A program made the translations under genes and the position numbers. From AV2 sp035637175 (GTDB lineage: Bacteria > Verrucomicrobiota > Verrucomicrobiia > Limisphaerales > AV2), in the NCBI GenBank assembly GCA_035637175.1, contig DASPXS010000278.1, positions 1 through 16,807 of the forward strand: a stretch of 16,807 bases of DNA. The letters are read 5' to 3'. Positions 6,852 to 14,267 of this stretch are shown piece after piece. The notes under the pieces were generated by a model. That model saw only the letters and a program-made list of their open reading frames with translations. It ran no database searches and was not told the origin of the DNA. The first letter of the stretch is position 1. Each line of letters opens with the position of its first letter.

Positions 6852-7796
6852 ATGAACCCAATTTCCATATTGATCGTGGAAAGCAACCCGAGCTTATTGG
6901 GAATCGAGACCTTCTTTTTCCAGAAGCACTGTCACTCGGAGACCGTGGTGGTGGGCACAGCCGCACGAGGCGAGGAGGCGCTGGCGCAAGCAAAAGTCTT
7001 GCGTCCTGACGCTGTCCTGTTCGATCTTTCCGTTTGCGGATGCGACGGATCGGCGATGATAGGGGCGCTCAAGAAGGCTCTGCCGGAGACCGCGATCGTC
7101 GCGCGGAGCTTGTGGGAAGAAGACGTTGACCGCGAGGCGTTGGTGGCGGCAGGCGTTGATGCAATAGTTTCGAAATTTGCCTCGCCGACTGAGTTATTGC
7201 CGGTCATAAGGCGCGCCTGTGAAAACCGTCTGAACCGGTGCGCGCAGGAATCCGCCGCGGCATTGCCGTCGTTAAACTATCGAGTCCTGGAGAAACCGCT
7301 TATGAACAAACACGGAAAACCGATCACTATATTGATGGCCGACGACGAGGCCACCGACTGTCTGTTGGTCAAGTCGGCTGTGGAGAGAGCCCATCTGCAC
7401 AACGAACTGCGTTTCGTGGAAAACGGCGTGGAGTTGATGGATTACCTGCATCGGCGCGGCAAATACTCCAAGGCGTCGGAAGCGCCGCGTCCGGGCCTGA
7501 TCCTGCTGGATCTGAACATGCCCCGCAAGGACGGGCGCGAGGCGCTGGCGGAAATCAAAGCCGACCCCGAATTGCGCTGCATCCCCGTGGTGGTGATGAC
7601 GGCGTCCAAGGCGGATGAAGATTTTTGGCGCGCCCGCAATCTGGGGGCGGACATGTACCTGGTGAAACCGGTGACCTTTGAAACGCTGTTGAATGTCGCC
7701 AAATCGCTGGGACGCTACTGGTTTGAGATCGTCGAAATGCCGCAATCGACCGCCTCTTCGGCCAGTTCAGCGGACCAAATAATCCGGGTTGCCTAA
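6852..7796 (+). CDS. Tandem-receiver response regulator (REC-REC)
   Basis: The 314 residues hold two CheY-like receiver domains and no output domain. In receiver 1 (about 4-125) the phospho-acceptor is Asp58 (LFDLS) and the lysine is Lys108 (SKFA). Its acidic pair is weakened to Glu-Ser (10-11), and the Thr/Ser switch site reads ARS. Receiver 2 (about 157-290) is intact: Asp164/165 (ADDE), Asp220 (LLDLNMP), Thr250 (MTAS) and Lys272 (VKPV). It resembles the Rcp1-type regulators that take phosphate from phytochrome-like or hybrid kinases. An in-frame ATG at 7302 (Met151), with GGAG 9 bases before it, lies exactly at the start of receiver 2, so a shorter second product is possible. No kinase is present nearby. 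The start at 6852 has a weak Shine-Dalgarno. It is divergent from the ALDH gene, with about 270 bases between. Confidence 0.85.
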   Translation: MNPISILIVESNPSLLGIETFFFQKHCHSETVVVGTAARGEEALAQAKVLRPDAVLFDLSVCGCDGSAMIGALKKALPETAIVARSLWEEDVDREALVAAGVDAIVSKFASPTELLPVIRRACENRLNRCAQESAAALPSLNYRVLEKPLMNKHGKPITILMADDEATDCLLVKSAVERAHLHNELRFVENGVELMDYLHRRGKYSKASEAPRPGLILLDLNMPRKDGREALAEIKADPELRCIPVVVMTASKADEDFWRARNLGADMYLVKPVTFETLLNVAKSLGRYWFEIVEMPQSTASSASSADQIIRVA

Positions 7797-7996
7797 ATCC
7801 ATTTATACGCTATGCTGGGCGGAGGTTCGGCGCCGCGCTACCTGAGGGGTGGTCGCGCGCATGTCCGTCAGCGCCGTTGGGTCAACGCTCACTTGATCGT
7901 CGAGCGTCTGTCTGTTCCAGTCACACTTTGACCCGCCGCGTCCGTCAAGACGATCTGCCGCATCGCCGGTCGTTTAAGTCCTGAACCGAGAAACTT

Positions 7997-8482
7997 ATGA
8001 ACAGCAAATTCATCCTGCTGGTGGAAGACAATCCCGACGATGAACTCCTGGTGGTGCGCGCCTTGAGGAAGAATCAAATCTGGAACGACGTGGAGGTGGT
8101 GCGCGACGGCGTGGCGGCGCTCGACTTTCTGTTCGCCACCGGCCCCTGCTGCGGGCGGGACGCGGGGGATTTGCCGGCCCTGGTGTTGCTCGACCTGAGA
8201 CTGCCGCGCATGCATGGCTTCCAGGTGTTGCGGCGCATTCGCGCCGACCGCCGGACCCAGGACCTGCCCGTCATCATCATCACCGCCTCCTGGGAAGTGG
8301 AGGACATCCTGAACGGCTATAGCTTGCGGGCCGACGGCTATGTGTGCAAAGCGGTCAACTTCGAAAAATTTGTCAATGCCTTGAGTCATTTGGGATTGGA
8401 AGGACTGCTCGCGGACGAGCCGATTCCCAGCAGGACCAAGGGAGCGAAGAAGGAAGAATCGGCCGTGCACATGAACGACTGA
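7997..8482 (+). CDS. Single-domain response regulator, Rcp1-like
   Basis: This 161-residue receiver protein has Glu10-Asp11 (VEDN), phospho-acceptor Asp66 (LLDLRLP), Thr96 (ITAS) and Lys118 (CKAV). The spacing, with FLFATG after the third strand and MHGFQVLRRIR after the Asp loop, is that of Rcp1-type regulators. The last 25 residues (PSRTKGAKKEE...) form a charged tail. There is no DNA-binding or enzymatic output domain, so it probably signals by protein contact. It lies 200 bases after the tandem-receiver gene; that gap has an ACGCTC/GAGCGT hairpin (7885-7907) and no gene. The start at 7997 has only a weak purine stretch (GAGAAA) before it. The partner kinase is not in the window. Confidence 0.88.
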   Translation: MNSKFILLVEDNPDDELLVVRALRKNQIWNDVEVVRDGVAALDFLFATGPCCGRDAGDLPALVLLDLRLPRMHGFQVLRRIRADRRTQDLPVIIITASWEVEDILNGYSLRADGYVCKAVNFEKFVNALSHLGLEGLLADEPIPSRTKGAKKEESAVHMND

Positions 8483-8530
8483 GCCGCTTCGGAATGCCGA
8501 AGGGGCGAAGTCGCTTGGCTCACAAGTTTT
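8480..8530 (+). terminator. Probable terminator after the Rcp1-like gene
   Basis: Starting in the TGA stop, TGAGCC (8480-8485) pairs with GGCTCA (8517-8522). Inside, CTTCGG-AATG-CCGAAG (8487-8502) forms a second stem and GCG-AAGT-CGC a small third one. A short T run (8527-8530) follows after AAG. This branched structure is a reasonable intrinsic terminator, though the T run is short. It suggests that glcE has its own promoter. Confidence 0.5.
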
Positions 8531-8560
8531 CTTGGTCTTCCGGCTTCCCTGTGCTTCACT

Positions 8561-8581
8561 GCCGCAGCGTTTTTCTGCGGC
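8561..8581 (+). promoter_or_regulatory. Hairpin directly before the glcE start codon
   Basis: GCCGCAG (8561-8567) and CTGCGGC (8575-8581) form a 7-bp stem with a T-rich 7-base loop, ending one base before the ATG at 8583. A Shine-Dalgarno sequence is not visible otherwise. If the hairpin forms in the mRNA it would cover the ribosome landing site, so it may limit translation; this is an inference. Confidence 0.35.
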
Positions 8582-8582
8582 G

Positions 8583-9533
8583 ATGATAATCGAACCCTCC
8601 AGTTTGGACGAGCTAAAGGAGATTCTGACGTCGGCCAACACGGGCGGCAAAAAAATCACTGGCATCCATTTGGACAGGCTGAACCGCGTCGTGGCGCACG
8701 CGCCCGCGGACATGACGGTGACCGTCGAGGCTGGCATCGCGTTGGCCCGGTTGCAGGCGGAATTGGCCCGGGAACGCCAGTGGCTGCCGGTTGACCCGCC
8801 CAATCCGGAACACCTGACCATCGGCGCCCTGCTCGCGACCAACGCCAGCGGACCCCGGCGGTTTGGCCACGGCCCCATTCGCGATCACCTCATCGGCATC
8901 AAGGTGGTGTTGGCCGACGGGCGGATCATTAAATCGGGCGGCCGGGTTGTGAAGAACGTGGCGGGCTACGACCTCGCCAAACTGTTCGTCGGCAATCACG
9001 GCAGCTTGGGCGTCATCGTCGAAGCCACTTTCAAACTCCGACCCCTGCCGGAGGCCGAGCAGTTTGTCCAGGCGCCCTGTGAGCGGTGGGAATACTGCGA
9101 TCGAATGATTGACGCAGTTTTGGAAAGCGAGCTGACGCCTGTGGTCCTCGACCTCCATAATGCTCCATCCCGCGGCACGCCTCACGGCTCAGTTGGCGCG
9201 CTCGTCCTGGGCATCGCCGGCTCGCCGGAAGAAGTCGCATGGCAACGGGCCAGGGCGAACGAACTGGGTTGGCAGGAGACGGCGACGCTCGATTACGAGA
9301 AGGACTTTTGGAACGATTCACCCCGGCCCCGTTGCATTTCGGTATTGCCTTCCCGTGTGGTTGAAACCATCCGGGGACTGGGAGAGGTTCCGTTTGTCGC
9401 CCGGGCAGGCAACGGCGTGATTTATTATCGCGGCGGCCCGCAGCCGGCGAAAAACGAACTGCCGGTCAAATTGATGCGCCGGGTGAAAGAGGCGTTCGAT
9501 CCGAACCACGTTTTGCCCGATTTGCCTCGGTGA
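8583..9533 (+). CDS. glcE: FAD-binding oxidoreductase subunit, GlcE-like
   Basis: This is a PCMH-type FAD-binding protein of 316 residues. GALLATNASGPRRFGHGPIRDHLIGIKVV (81-109) and GGRVVKNVAGYDLAKLFVGNHGSLGVI (119-145) are the hallmark segments of GlcE, the FAD-containing accessory subunit of glycolate oxidase. The N-terminal FAD loop is shorter than in E. coli GlcE, which is about 350 residues. A frame extension to GTG/ATG-like starts near 8532 was not used, because homology begins at MIIEPSSLDELKEIL. Its stop overlaps the GTG start of the next gene by 4 bases, as in coupled glcE-glcF pairs. With GlcD and GlcF the complex oxidises glycolate (or a similar 2-hydroxy acid) to the 2-oxo acid and passes electrons to the membrane pool. 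No glcD is present in this window. Confidence 0.85.
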   Translation: MIIEPSSLDELKEILTSANTGGKKITGIHLDRLNRVVAHAPADMTVTVEAGIALARLQAELARERQWLPVDPPNPEHLTIGALLATNASGPRRFGHGPIRDHLIGIKVVLADGRIIKSGGRVVKNVAGYDLAKLFVGNHGSLGVIVEATFKLRPLPEAEQFVQAPCERWEYCDRMIDAVLESELTPVVLDLHNAPSRGTPHGSVGALVLGIAGSPEEVAWQRARANELGWQETATLDYEKDFWNDSPRPRCISVLPSRVVETIRGLGEVPFVARAGNGVIYYRGGPQPAKNELPVKLMRRVKEAFDPNHVLPDLPR

Positions 9534-10936
9534 ATTCACCTCTGCCCATCGTCGGTCCCACGACTTCGCCCCGCGGCCCGGCGGAACTGTTCCTCGACTA
9601 CGACAAATCGCTGGCCTGTGTCCATTGCGGATTGTGTCTGGCGTCCTGCCCCACCTATCTGGAAACCGGAAACGAAAACGACTCGCCCCGCGGACGCATT
9701 TACCTCATGCGCGCCGTCCAGGACGGCCGGTTGCCGCTGGGCGACACCGCCGTGCGGCACATCGATCTGTGCCTGGGCTGCCGCGCTTGCGAGGCGGTTT
9801 GCCCCAGCGGGGTGCAATACGGCGAACTGCTCGAACACACGCGCGACCATATCGAGCGGCATTACCGGCGGTCGCCGTTTCAAAATTTTCTCCGCCGCGT
9901 GGCCATCGAAAAGGTTTTTCCGTTCCCGCACCGCCTGAAACTCGCGCTGCTGCCGGCAAGGATCATTCGCGCGCTTCACGCGGAAAAACTGTTGCCGGGC
10001 TTCGCCCGTGAAGCGCTGGCGCTCATCCCGCCATCAACGAAGCAGGTCTCGTTGCCCGAATTTTGTCCCGCGAAACCACGCACTCCCGGCGACTCAGAGG
10101 AGGCGAGCCGAGCTTTCGCCCGCACCCGTAACGGTTTTCGTCCCGGGAGGGGTCAGGAGTGGGTCTCCTCAGAGGCAGGCGCGCCGCGCGGTCGCGTCGG
10201 TTTTGTGAGCGGCTGCGTGATGAGCGTGCTGTATGGCGAGACCAACGCAAACAGTGTCCGTCTCCTCAACCGGGCTGGCTACGACGTGGTGACGCCGCCG
10301 GCGCAAGGCTGCTGCGGCGCGCTCTACGCCCACGGTGGCAATCTCGAATCTGCGCGCGCCTGCGCGCGGCGCAATATCGAACTCTTCGAGTCACACGAAC
10401 TGGACGCCATCATCATCAACGCCGCCGGCTGCGGTTCCACGCTCAAGGAATACGGGCACTTGCTCCGTGACGATCCCCGATGGGCCGTGCGCGCAAGAAA
10501 ATTCAGCGCCAGGGTCAAAGACCTGACCGAGTTTCTGACCAACGACCCGACCTTCGCATCGCTGCGCATTCCCCGCTCCACGTTGCGCGTCACGTATCAC
10601 GACGCCTGTCATCTCGCGCATCCGCAGCGCATCACAAAAGAGCCGCGCGAACTGGTGGGGGTCGTCGCGGGAAGCAACTTTGTTGAGTTGCCGGAGTCGG
10701 ATGTCTGCTGCGGGAGCGCCGGCAGTTACAACCTGACCGAACCGGAAATGGCGGAACGACTGCGGCGCCGGAAGGTCGAAAACATTTTGCAGACCGGCGC
10801 GCAGATCGTTGTCACGACCAACCCCGGTTGCATCCTGCAAATCCGCGCCGGTCTGAAAAAGGCGGGCGCGAACATCGCAGTGTTACATATCGCTGATTTT
10901 CTGGCGCGTGCGCTCGACGAAAACGCTGGGCGGTAA
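9530..10936 (+). CDS. glcF: Iron-sulfur subunit of glycolate oxidase, GlcF-like
   Basis: The protein has 468 residues. Two 4Fe-4S motifs are seen near the N terminus: Cys30, 33, 36, 40 (CVHCGLCLASCP) and Cys81, 84, 87, 91 (CLGCRACEAVCP). Two CCG-type cysteine regions follow: GCV...GCCGALYAHGG (228-270) with AAGCGS (298-303), and HDACH (357-361) with VCCGSAGSYN (392-401). This is the GlcF/heterodisulfide-reductase-like layout that carries electrons from the flavin subunits. The start is GTG at 9530, inside the end of glcE (GTGA overlap), which implies translational coupling. Residues 191-215 are an arginine-rich segment that looks inserted; see the repeat entry. It is convergent with the FG-GAP gene. 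A related 2-hydroxyacid, such as lactate, is possible as substrate of the complex. Confidence 0.87.
   Translation: MNSPLPIVGPTTSPRGPAELFLDYDKSLACVHCGLCLASCPTYLETGNENDSPRGRIYLMRAVQDGRLPLGDTAVRHIDLCLGCRACEAVCPSGVQYGELLEHTRDHIERHYRRSPFQNFLRRVAIEKVFPFPHRLKLALLPARIIRALHAEKLLPGFAREALALIPPSTKQVSLPEFCPAKPRTPGDSEEASRAFARTRNGFRPGRGQEWVSSEAGAPRGRVGFVSGCVMSVLYGETNANSVRLLNRAGYDVVTPPAQGCCGALYAHGGNLESARACARRNIELFESHELDAIIINAAGCGSTLKEYGHLLRDDPRWAVRARKFSARVKDLTEFLTNDPTFASLRIPRSTLRVTYHDACHLAHPQRITKEPRELVGVVAGSNFVELPESDVCCGSAGSYNLTEPEMAERLRRRKVENILQTGAQIVVTTNPGCILQIRAGLKKAGANIAVLHIADFLARALDENAGR
10093..10175 (+). repeat. Apparent in-frame 75-bp insertion inside glcF
   Basis: CTCAGAGG occurs at 10093-10100 and 10168-10175, exactly 75 bases apart. 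Removing one copy and the bases between restores a plausible reading frame: ...PGDSE joined to AGAPRGRVGFVSGC. The extra 25 residues (191-215) are rich in Arg, Gly and Ser and lie between the iron-sulfur region and the first CCG domain, where the family has a variable linker. The inserted DNA holds small palindromes: GGCGA/TCGCC (10102-10120), CCGT-A-ACGG and TCCCGGGA (10140-10147). An imperfect match continues past the 8-base repeat (AGGCGAGCCGAGC against AGGCGCGCCGCGC), so duplication by recombination is an alternative to insertion. Confidence 0.45.
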
Positions 10937-10942
10937 AAACAG

Positions 10943-10967
10943 GTTGGAACCCGATCAGCGGGTCAAC
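10943..10967. terminator. Possible bidirectional terminator between convergent genes
   Basis: GTTG (10943-10946) with CAAC (10964-10967), and ACCCG (10949-10953) with CGGGT (10959-10963), form a stem with a 2-base bulge and a 5-base loop. It sits centrally in the 34-base gap between the glcF stop and the FG-GAP stop. It lacks a T run on either strand. Confidence 0.35.
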
Positions 10968-10970
10968 GGA

Positions 10971-13424
10971 TTACGGTTTGTGCAAGCGGAAGTAGCGTTC
11001 CTGCGGGTCGGCGGGAACCGTAACCTCCAGACGACCATTATTGGTTGTCTGTTTTTCGCTTGCCGACAGCCAGTTCGTCGAGTTCAGATTCGTGTTGGAT
11101 TCGAGAACGAATCCAGTCGATGGGAAGGGCCAGGAAATAGTGAACGTATCGTTGCTGCGCACAATGGCGAGGTCAATGCCGGCGGAGACGCAGGTGTTCA
11201 ACAGCACCGAGACGGTGCCTTCAGAAAAAAAGTTCGCGACGGCGAGGTCAGGCTTGCTGTCGCCATTGAAATCGCTGACTGCCACGAAATAAGGTTCGTT
11301 TCCCGCGGCGAAGGTGACGGGAGCCTGGAGGGTGCCATGGCCATTGCCCAACAGCACCGAGACGTTGCCATTGTGGCTGGCAACGGCCATGTCGGGCCTG
11401 CCGTCGCCGTTGAAGTCGCCTACCGCCAGGGAAAAAGGACTCAAACCTGCGCCGTAATCCACCTTGAGATGGAAGGTGCCATCACCATTGCCGAGCAGCA
11501 CTGAGACACTGCCATTCGTGTAATAGGTGAAGTTGGTGGCCATGCCGGCGTTGGCCACGGCGAGGTCCGGCTTGCCATCGCCGTTGAAGTCACCTACGGC
11601 CACGGAAGAAGGACCGATTCCCGCGTCATAATTGACGGCCGATTGAAATGTTCCATCGCCGTTGCCCAGCAGCACGGAGATGTTCGTGCCCGGGGCATTG
11701 GCAAAGCCCTGGTTGGCGACGACGAGGTCGGCTTTTCCATCGCCGTTGAAGTCGTTCGCGGTAACCGAAGCAGCCAGAGTTCCCGTCCCGTAACTAACAG
11801 CAGATTGAAACGTGCCATCGCCATTGCCCAACAGCACCGAGACGCCACCGCTGAATGGACCAGTGGCTACGGCGAGATCAAGCTTGCCGTCACCATTGAG
11901 GTCCTTCACTTCGACCGAAGCAGGCGCCACCACGGCGTAGTTGACAGCGGCCTGGAAGGTGCCGTCGCCGTTACCTAACAAGGCCGAGACATTACCGGAG
12001 CCGTTGTTTGCCGAAACGAGGTCAAGCTTGCCATCACCATTGAAATCGCCCACCGCCACAGAAGAAGGCAGCGATCCAACTCCGTAACCCACAGCCGGTC
12101 CAAAGGCGCCATTGCCGTTGCCCAAAATTACCGTGATCTTGCCAGAGCTATAGTTGGCCACGGCAAGATCAGGCTTGCCGTCGCCGTTGAAGTCCGCGAC
12201 CGCCGCAGAAACAGGACTTATTCCAGCGTCGAAGTTGACGGCCGCCCGGAGCGTGCCGTCGCCCTGGGCCAACAAGACGCAGACAGTGCCGGAGCCCGCG
12301 TCGGCCACCGCGAGGTCGGGCTTGCCGTCATTGTTGAAATCGCCCGCCGTCACGTGGTTGGGATGGTTTCCCGCGCCGTAGTTGATGACCGTTTGGAAAG
12401 TGCCATCGCCGTTGCCTGAAAGGAATGAGATACCGACGTCGGTGGCCGCAGCCAAATCGAGCTTGCCGTCGCCGTTGAAATCACCCGCTGTAACGGCGTA
12501 AGGAAACGATCCCACGACGTAGTGGACCGCTGGTTGGAAAGTTCCCTCGCCATTGCCCAACAGGACTGAGATATTGTCCGAGCTGGAAGGGACTGCGGTC
12601 GTGGCCACGGCCAGGTCGGCTTTACCATCACCGTTGAAGTCGCCCGCCACCACCGAAGAAGCTGACACTCCTGCGGCATAATTGACGGCGGCCTGGAAGG
12701 TGCCATTGCCATTGCCCAACAGCACCGAGACACCCCCGCTGCTGGTCACGGCCAGGTCGGGCTTGCTGTCGCCGTTGAAGTCGGCTACCGCGACGGAACC
12801 TGCCGCAGGTCCATAGCTGACGGCCGCCTGAAAAGTGCCATCGCCGTTGCCCAATAGCACGGAGACACCGCTGGAGTTCGCCACGGCCAGGTCAACTTTA
12901 CCGTCGCCGTTCAAGTCACTGATCGCCAGAACTCCTGCTGCCGCAAACGGAGGAGCAGGGGTCCCTCCCACGCCATAGCTGACGGCGGTTTGGAACATCC
13001 CGTCGCCGTTACCGAGCAACACCACAACGTTGGTGGAGCCGTAATTAGCCACAGCCAGGTCGGGCTTGCCATCGCCGTTGAAGTCAGCCACCGCCACGGA
13101 TTGAGGATTGGGTCCCACGGCAATTTTGGCGGCCGATTGGAAGGTCCCGTCGCCATTGCCCAAAAGAACCGAGACGGAGCCGCTCACTGGCGGGGAACAA
13201 GCGGTGCAGCCGTAGTTATCCACGGCCAGATCGAGCTTGCCGTCGCCGTTGAAATCGCCCGTCGCCACTGAAAAAGGCTTCGCTTCCGCACCCACATCGA
13301 ACGTGCGTCCCGCCGCGAAGCTGGGCGCGGGACAGCCGCCGGCTTGAGCGGGTCCGCTGTGCAACAAATTACTCACCAGGACGGCAGAAGTCATGACTGT
13401 CTGAGGTAAAGTTAAAGTTTTCAT
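10971..13424 (-). CDS. Secreted FG-GAP/VCBS repeat protein (14 repeats)
   Basis: The protein has 817 residues. Residues 1-28 are a signal peptide with likely cleavage at AQA/GG. Fourteen repeats of about 45-60 residues follow. Each contains a DFNGDGKxDLAVAN calcium-binding loop (DxNxDGxxD) and an ISVLLGNGDGTFQ strand pair. Such repeats form beta-propellers in integrin-like and many bacterial exoproteins. The number 14 would fit two seven-bladed propellers, which is an inference. The C-terminal 75 residues (from VSAGIDLAIVRSNDTFTISWPF) look like a small beta-sandwich ending in ERYFRLHKP, a type of C-terminal module often found in verrucomicrobial exoproteins. It starts 5 bases after the two-TM gene, so they are probably co-transcribed. 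The role may be adhesion or polymer binding; no enzyme domain is visible. Confidence 0.9.
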   Translation of the reverse strand: MKTLTLPQTVMTSAVLVSNLLHSGPAQAGGCPAPSFAAGRTFDVGAEAKPFSVATGDFNGDGKLDLAVDNYGCTACSPPVSGSVSVLLGNGDGTFQSAAKIAVGPNPQSVAVADFNGDGKPDLAVANYGSTNVVVLLGNGDGMFQTAVSYGVGGTPAPPFAAAGVLAISDLNGDGKVDLAVANSSGVSVLLGNGDGTFQAAVSYGPAAGSVAVADFNGDSKPDLAVTSSGGVSVLLGNGNGTFQAAVNYAAGVSASSVVAGDFNGDGKADLAVATTAVPSSSDNISVLLGNGEGTFQPAVHYVVGSFPYAVTAGDFNGDGKLDLAAATDVGISFLSGNGDGTFQTVINYGAGNHPNHVTAGDFNNDGKPDLAVADAGSGTVCVLLAQGDGTLRAAVNFDAGISPVSAAVADFNGDGKPDLAVANYSSGKITVILGNGNGAFGPAVGYGVGSLPSSVAVGDFNGDGKLDLVSANNGSGNVSALLGNGDGTFQAAVNYAVVAPASVEVKDLNGDGKLDLAVATGPFSGGVSVLLGNGDGTFQSAVSYGTGTLAASVTANDFNGDGKADLVVANQGFANAPGTNISVLLGNGDGTFQSAVNYDAGIGPSSVAVGDFNGDGKPDLAVANAGMATNFTYYTNGSVSVLLGNGDGTFHLKVDYGAGLSPFSLAVGDFNGDGRPDMAVASHNGNVSVLLGNGHGTLQAPVTFAAGNEPYFVAVSDFNGDSKPDLAVANFFSEGTVSVLLNTCVSAGIDLAIVRSNDTFTISWPFPSTGFVLESNTNLNSTNWLSASEKQTTNNGRLEVTVPADPQERYFRLHKP
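11195..13310 (-). repeat. DNA repeat array encoding the FG-GAP units
   Basis: The coding repeats are also alike at DNA level. Blocks reading (plus strand) as CCGTCGCCGTTGAAGTC and GCCATTGCCCAACAGCACCG, or close variants, recur about every 130-180 bases. The variable parts between them differ more. The array could gain or lose units by recombination; spacing is irregular because of loop inserts. Confidence 0.7.
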
Positions 13425-13429
13425 TCCGG

Positions 13430-14125
13430 CTATTTCTTGTCCTGATTGATCATCACGATCTTTTGCCAGATCTTGCGCGCCAGGCCGGTTGTCAGGTCTT
13501 CGATTTCATCCACGGCCGAGAGCGCCACCGGGTCGTTGAACCGCTGCACGTAAAGGGCGGCAACCTTGCCGATCAATGAGAGCATCTCGCTACAATAATC
13601 GAGGTAACGCGACATTTCGAACGCGGTCATCGTCCGCTTGGGCGACGACCGCGTCGCGGGCCCGCCGCTGAGGATGATTTCCGGGTCCTTGGTCAACTGG
13701 TGCATGTCGATGATGTGCGCCAGGGAGCGCAGTTCATGGATCGCCTTGAGCGCGCGCTGCCGTTTGATCCGGCCTTCCAGCGTCACCAGGAAGAAGATTG
13801 CGATGCCGACGAAGACGATGTCATTGATCCCCGCGTCCACGGCCTGCACGAAATCCGCGAAGCTCTCCCACATCTTGGTGACGTTCAAGTGGACCAGGGC
13901 CAGCGATATGATGGCCGCGAGGAGCGCCACCAACAGCCCTATGCCGAAGCGGAGCGGCAATAGCGGCCGGGCGATCCAATCCGCCCGAGCGGCGGCTTCA
14001 TCGCCGATCTTCTGGAGTTCTTCCGCCACCTTGCCCAGGCCGGAACCGGGGAAGCGTTCCTGAATCCGGTCGCGCAGTTGGGCGATCGTCCTGATGATGT
14101 GCTCCGGATTCAGGCTGCGATACAT
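13430..14125 (-). CDS. Conserved membrane protein with two TM segments, function unknown
   Basis: The protein has 231 residues from the ATG at 14125. The frame is open to a GTG at 14203, but that extension (MYQDAPERRASPQ...) looks unlike conserved coding sequence. An N-terminal helical part (SLNPEHIIRTIAQLRDRIQERFPG) is followed by TM1 (about 58-80, FGIGLLVALLAAIISLALVHL) and TM2 (about 98-117, NDIVFVGIAIFFLVTLEG). A basic cytoplasmic stretch comes next (RIKRQRALKAIHELRSLAHIIDMHQL). The C-terminal half is helical, with MSRYLDYCSEMLSLIGKVAALYVQRFNDP. I recognise no named family or catalytic motif. Both ends probably face the cytoplasm. It ends 5 bases before the FG-GAP gene and may be part of the same transcript as that gene. 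Confidence 0.75.
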   Translation of the reverse strand: MYRSLNPEHIIRTIAQLRDRIQERFPGSGLGKVAEELQKIGDEAAARADWIARPLLPLRFGIGLLVALLAAIISLALVHLNVTKMWESFADFVQAVDAGINDIVFVGIAIFFLVTLEGRIKRQRALKAIHELRSLAHIIDMHQLTKDPEIILSGGPATRSSPKRTMTAFEMSRYLDYCSEMLSLIGKVAALYVQRFNDPVALSAVDEIEDLTTGLARKIWQKIVMINQDKK

Positions 14126-14267
14126 TATCGGCAGAAGATATTGATTTGCGGAGCCAAGGGCAAGTTGCGGCGAGGCCCGGCGTTCGGGCGCATCTTGATA
14201 CACCCACCATCGCCGAAGTGGTCCCTGCCCTGCGGGGCACGAGCGGGGAAAGGGCTGGGGCGGGACT

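Noticed and set aside
6574..6855. 93-codon plus-strand frame in the ALDH/receiver gap
   Set aside because: No ribosome binding site, no recognisable domain, and it overlaps the 5' end of ALDH; treated as non-coding.
7797..7996. Possible RNA gene in the 200-base gap between the two receiver genes
   Set aside because: Only a 6-bp stem (ACGCTC/GAGCGT) is seen; no tRNA shape or known RNA motif.
7889..8878. 329-codon minus-strand frame across the Rcp1-like gene and glcE start
   Set aside because: It is antisense to two genes with clear motifs and crosses a terminator-like structure.
11195..13310. Regular repeats as a CRISPR array
   Set aside because: The repeats are coding, irregularly spaced (about 130-180 bases) and translate to FG-GAP units.
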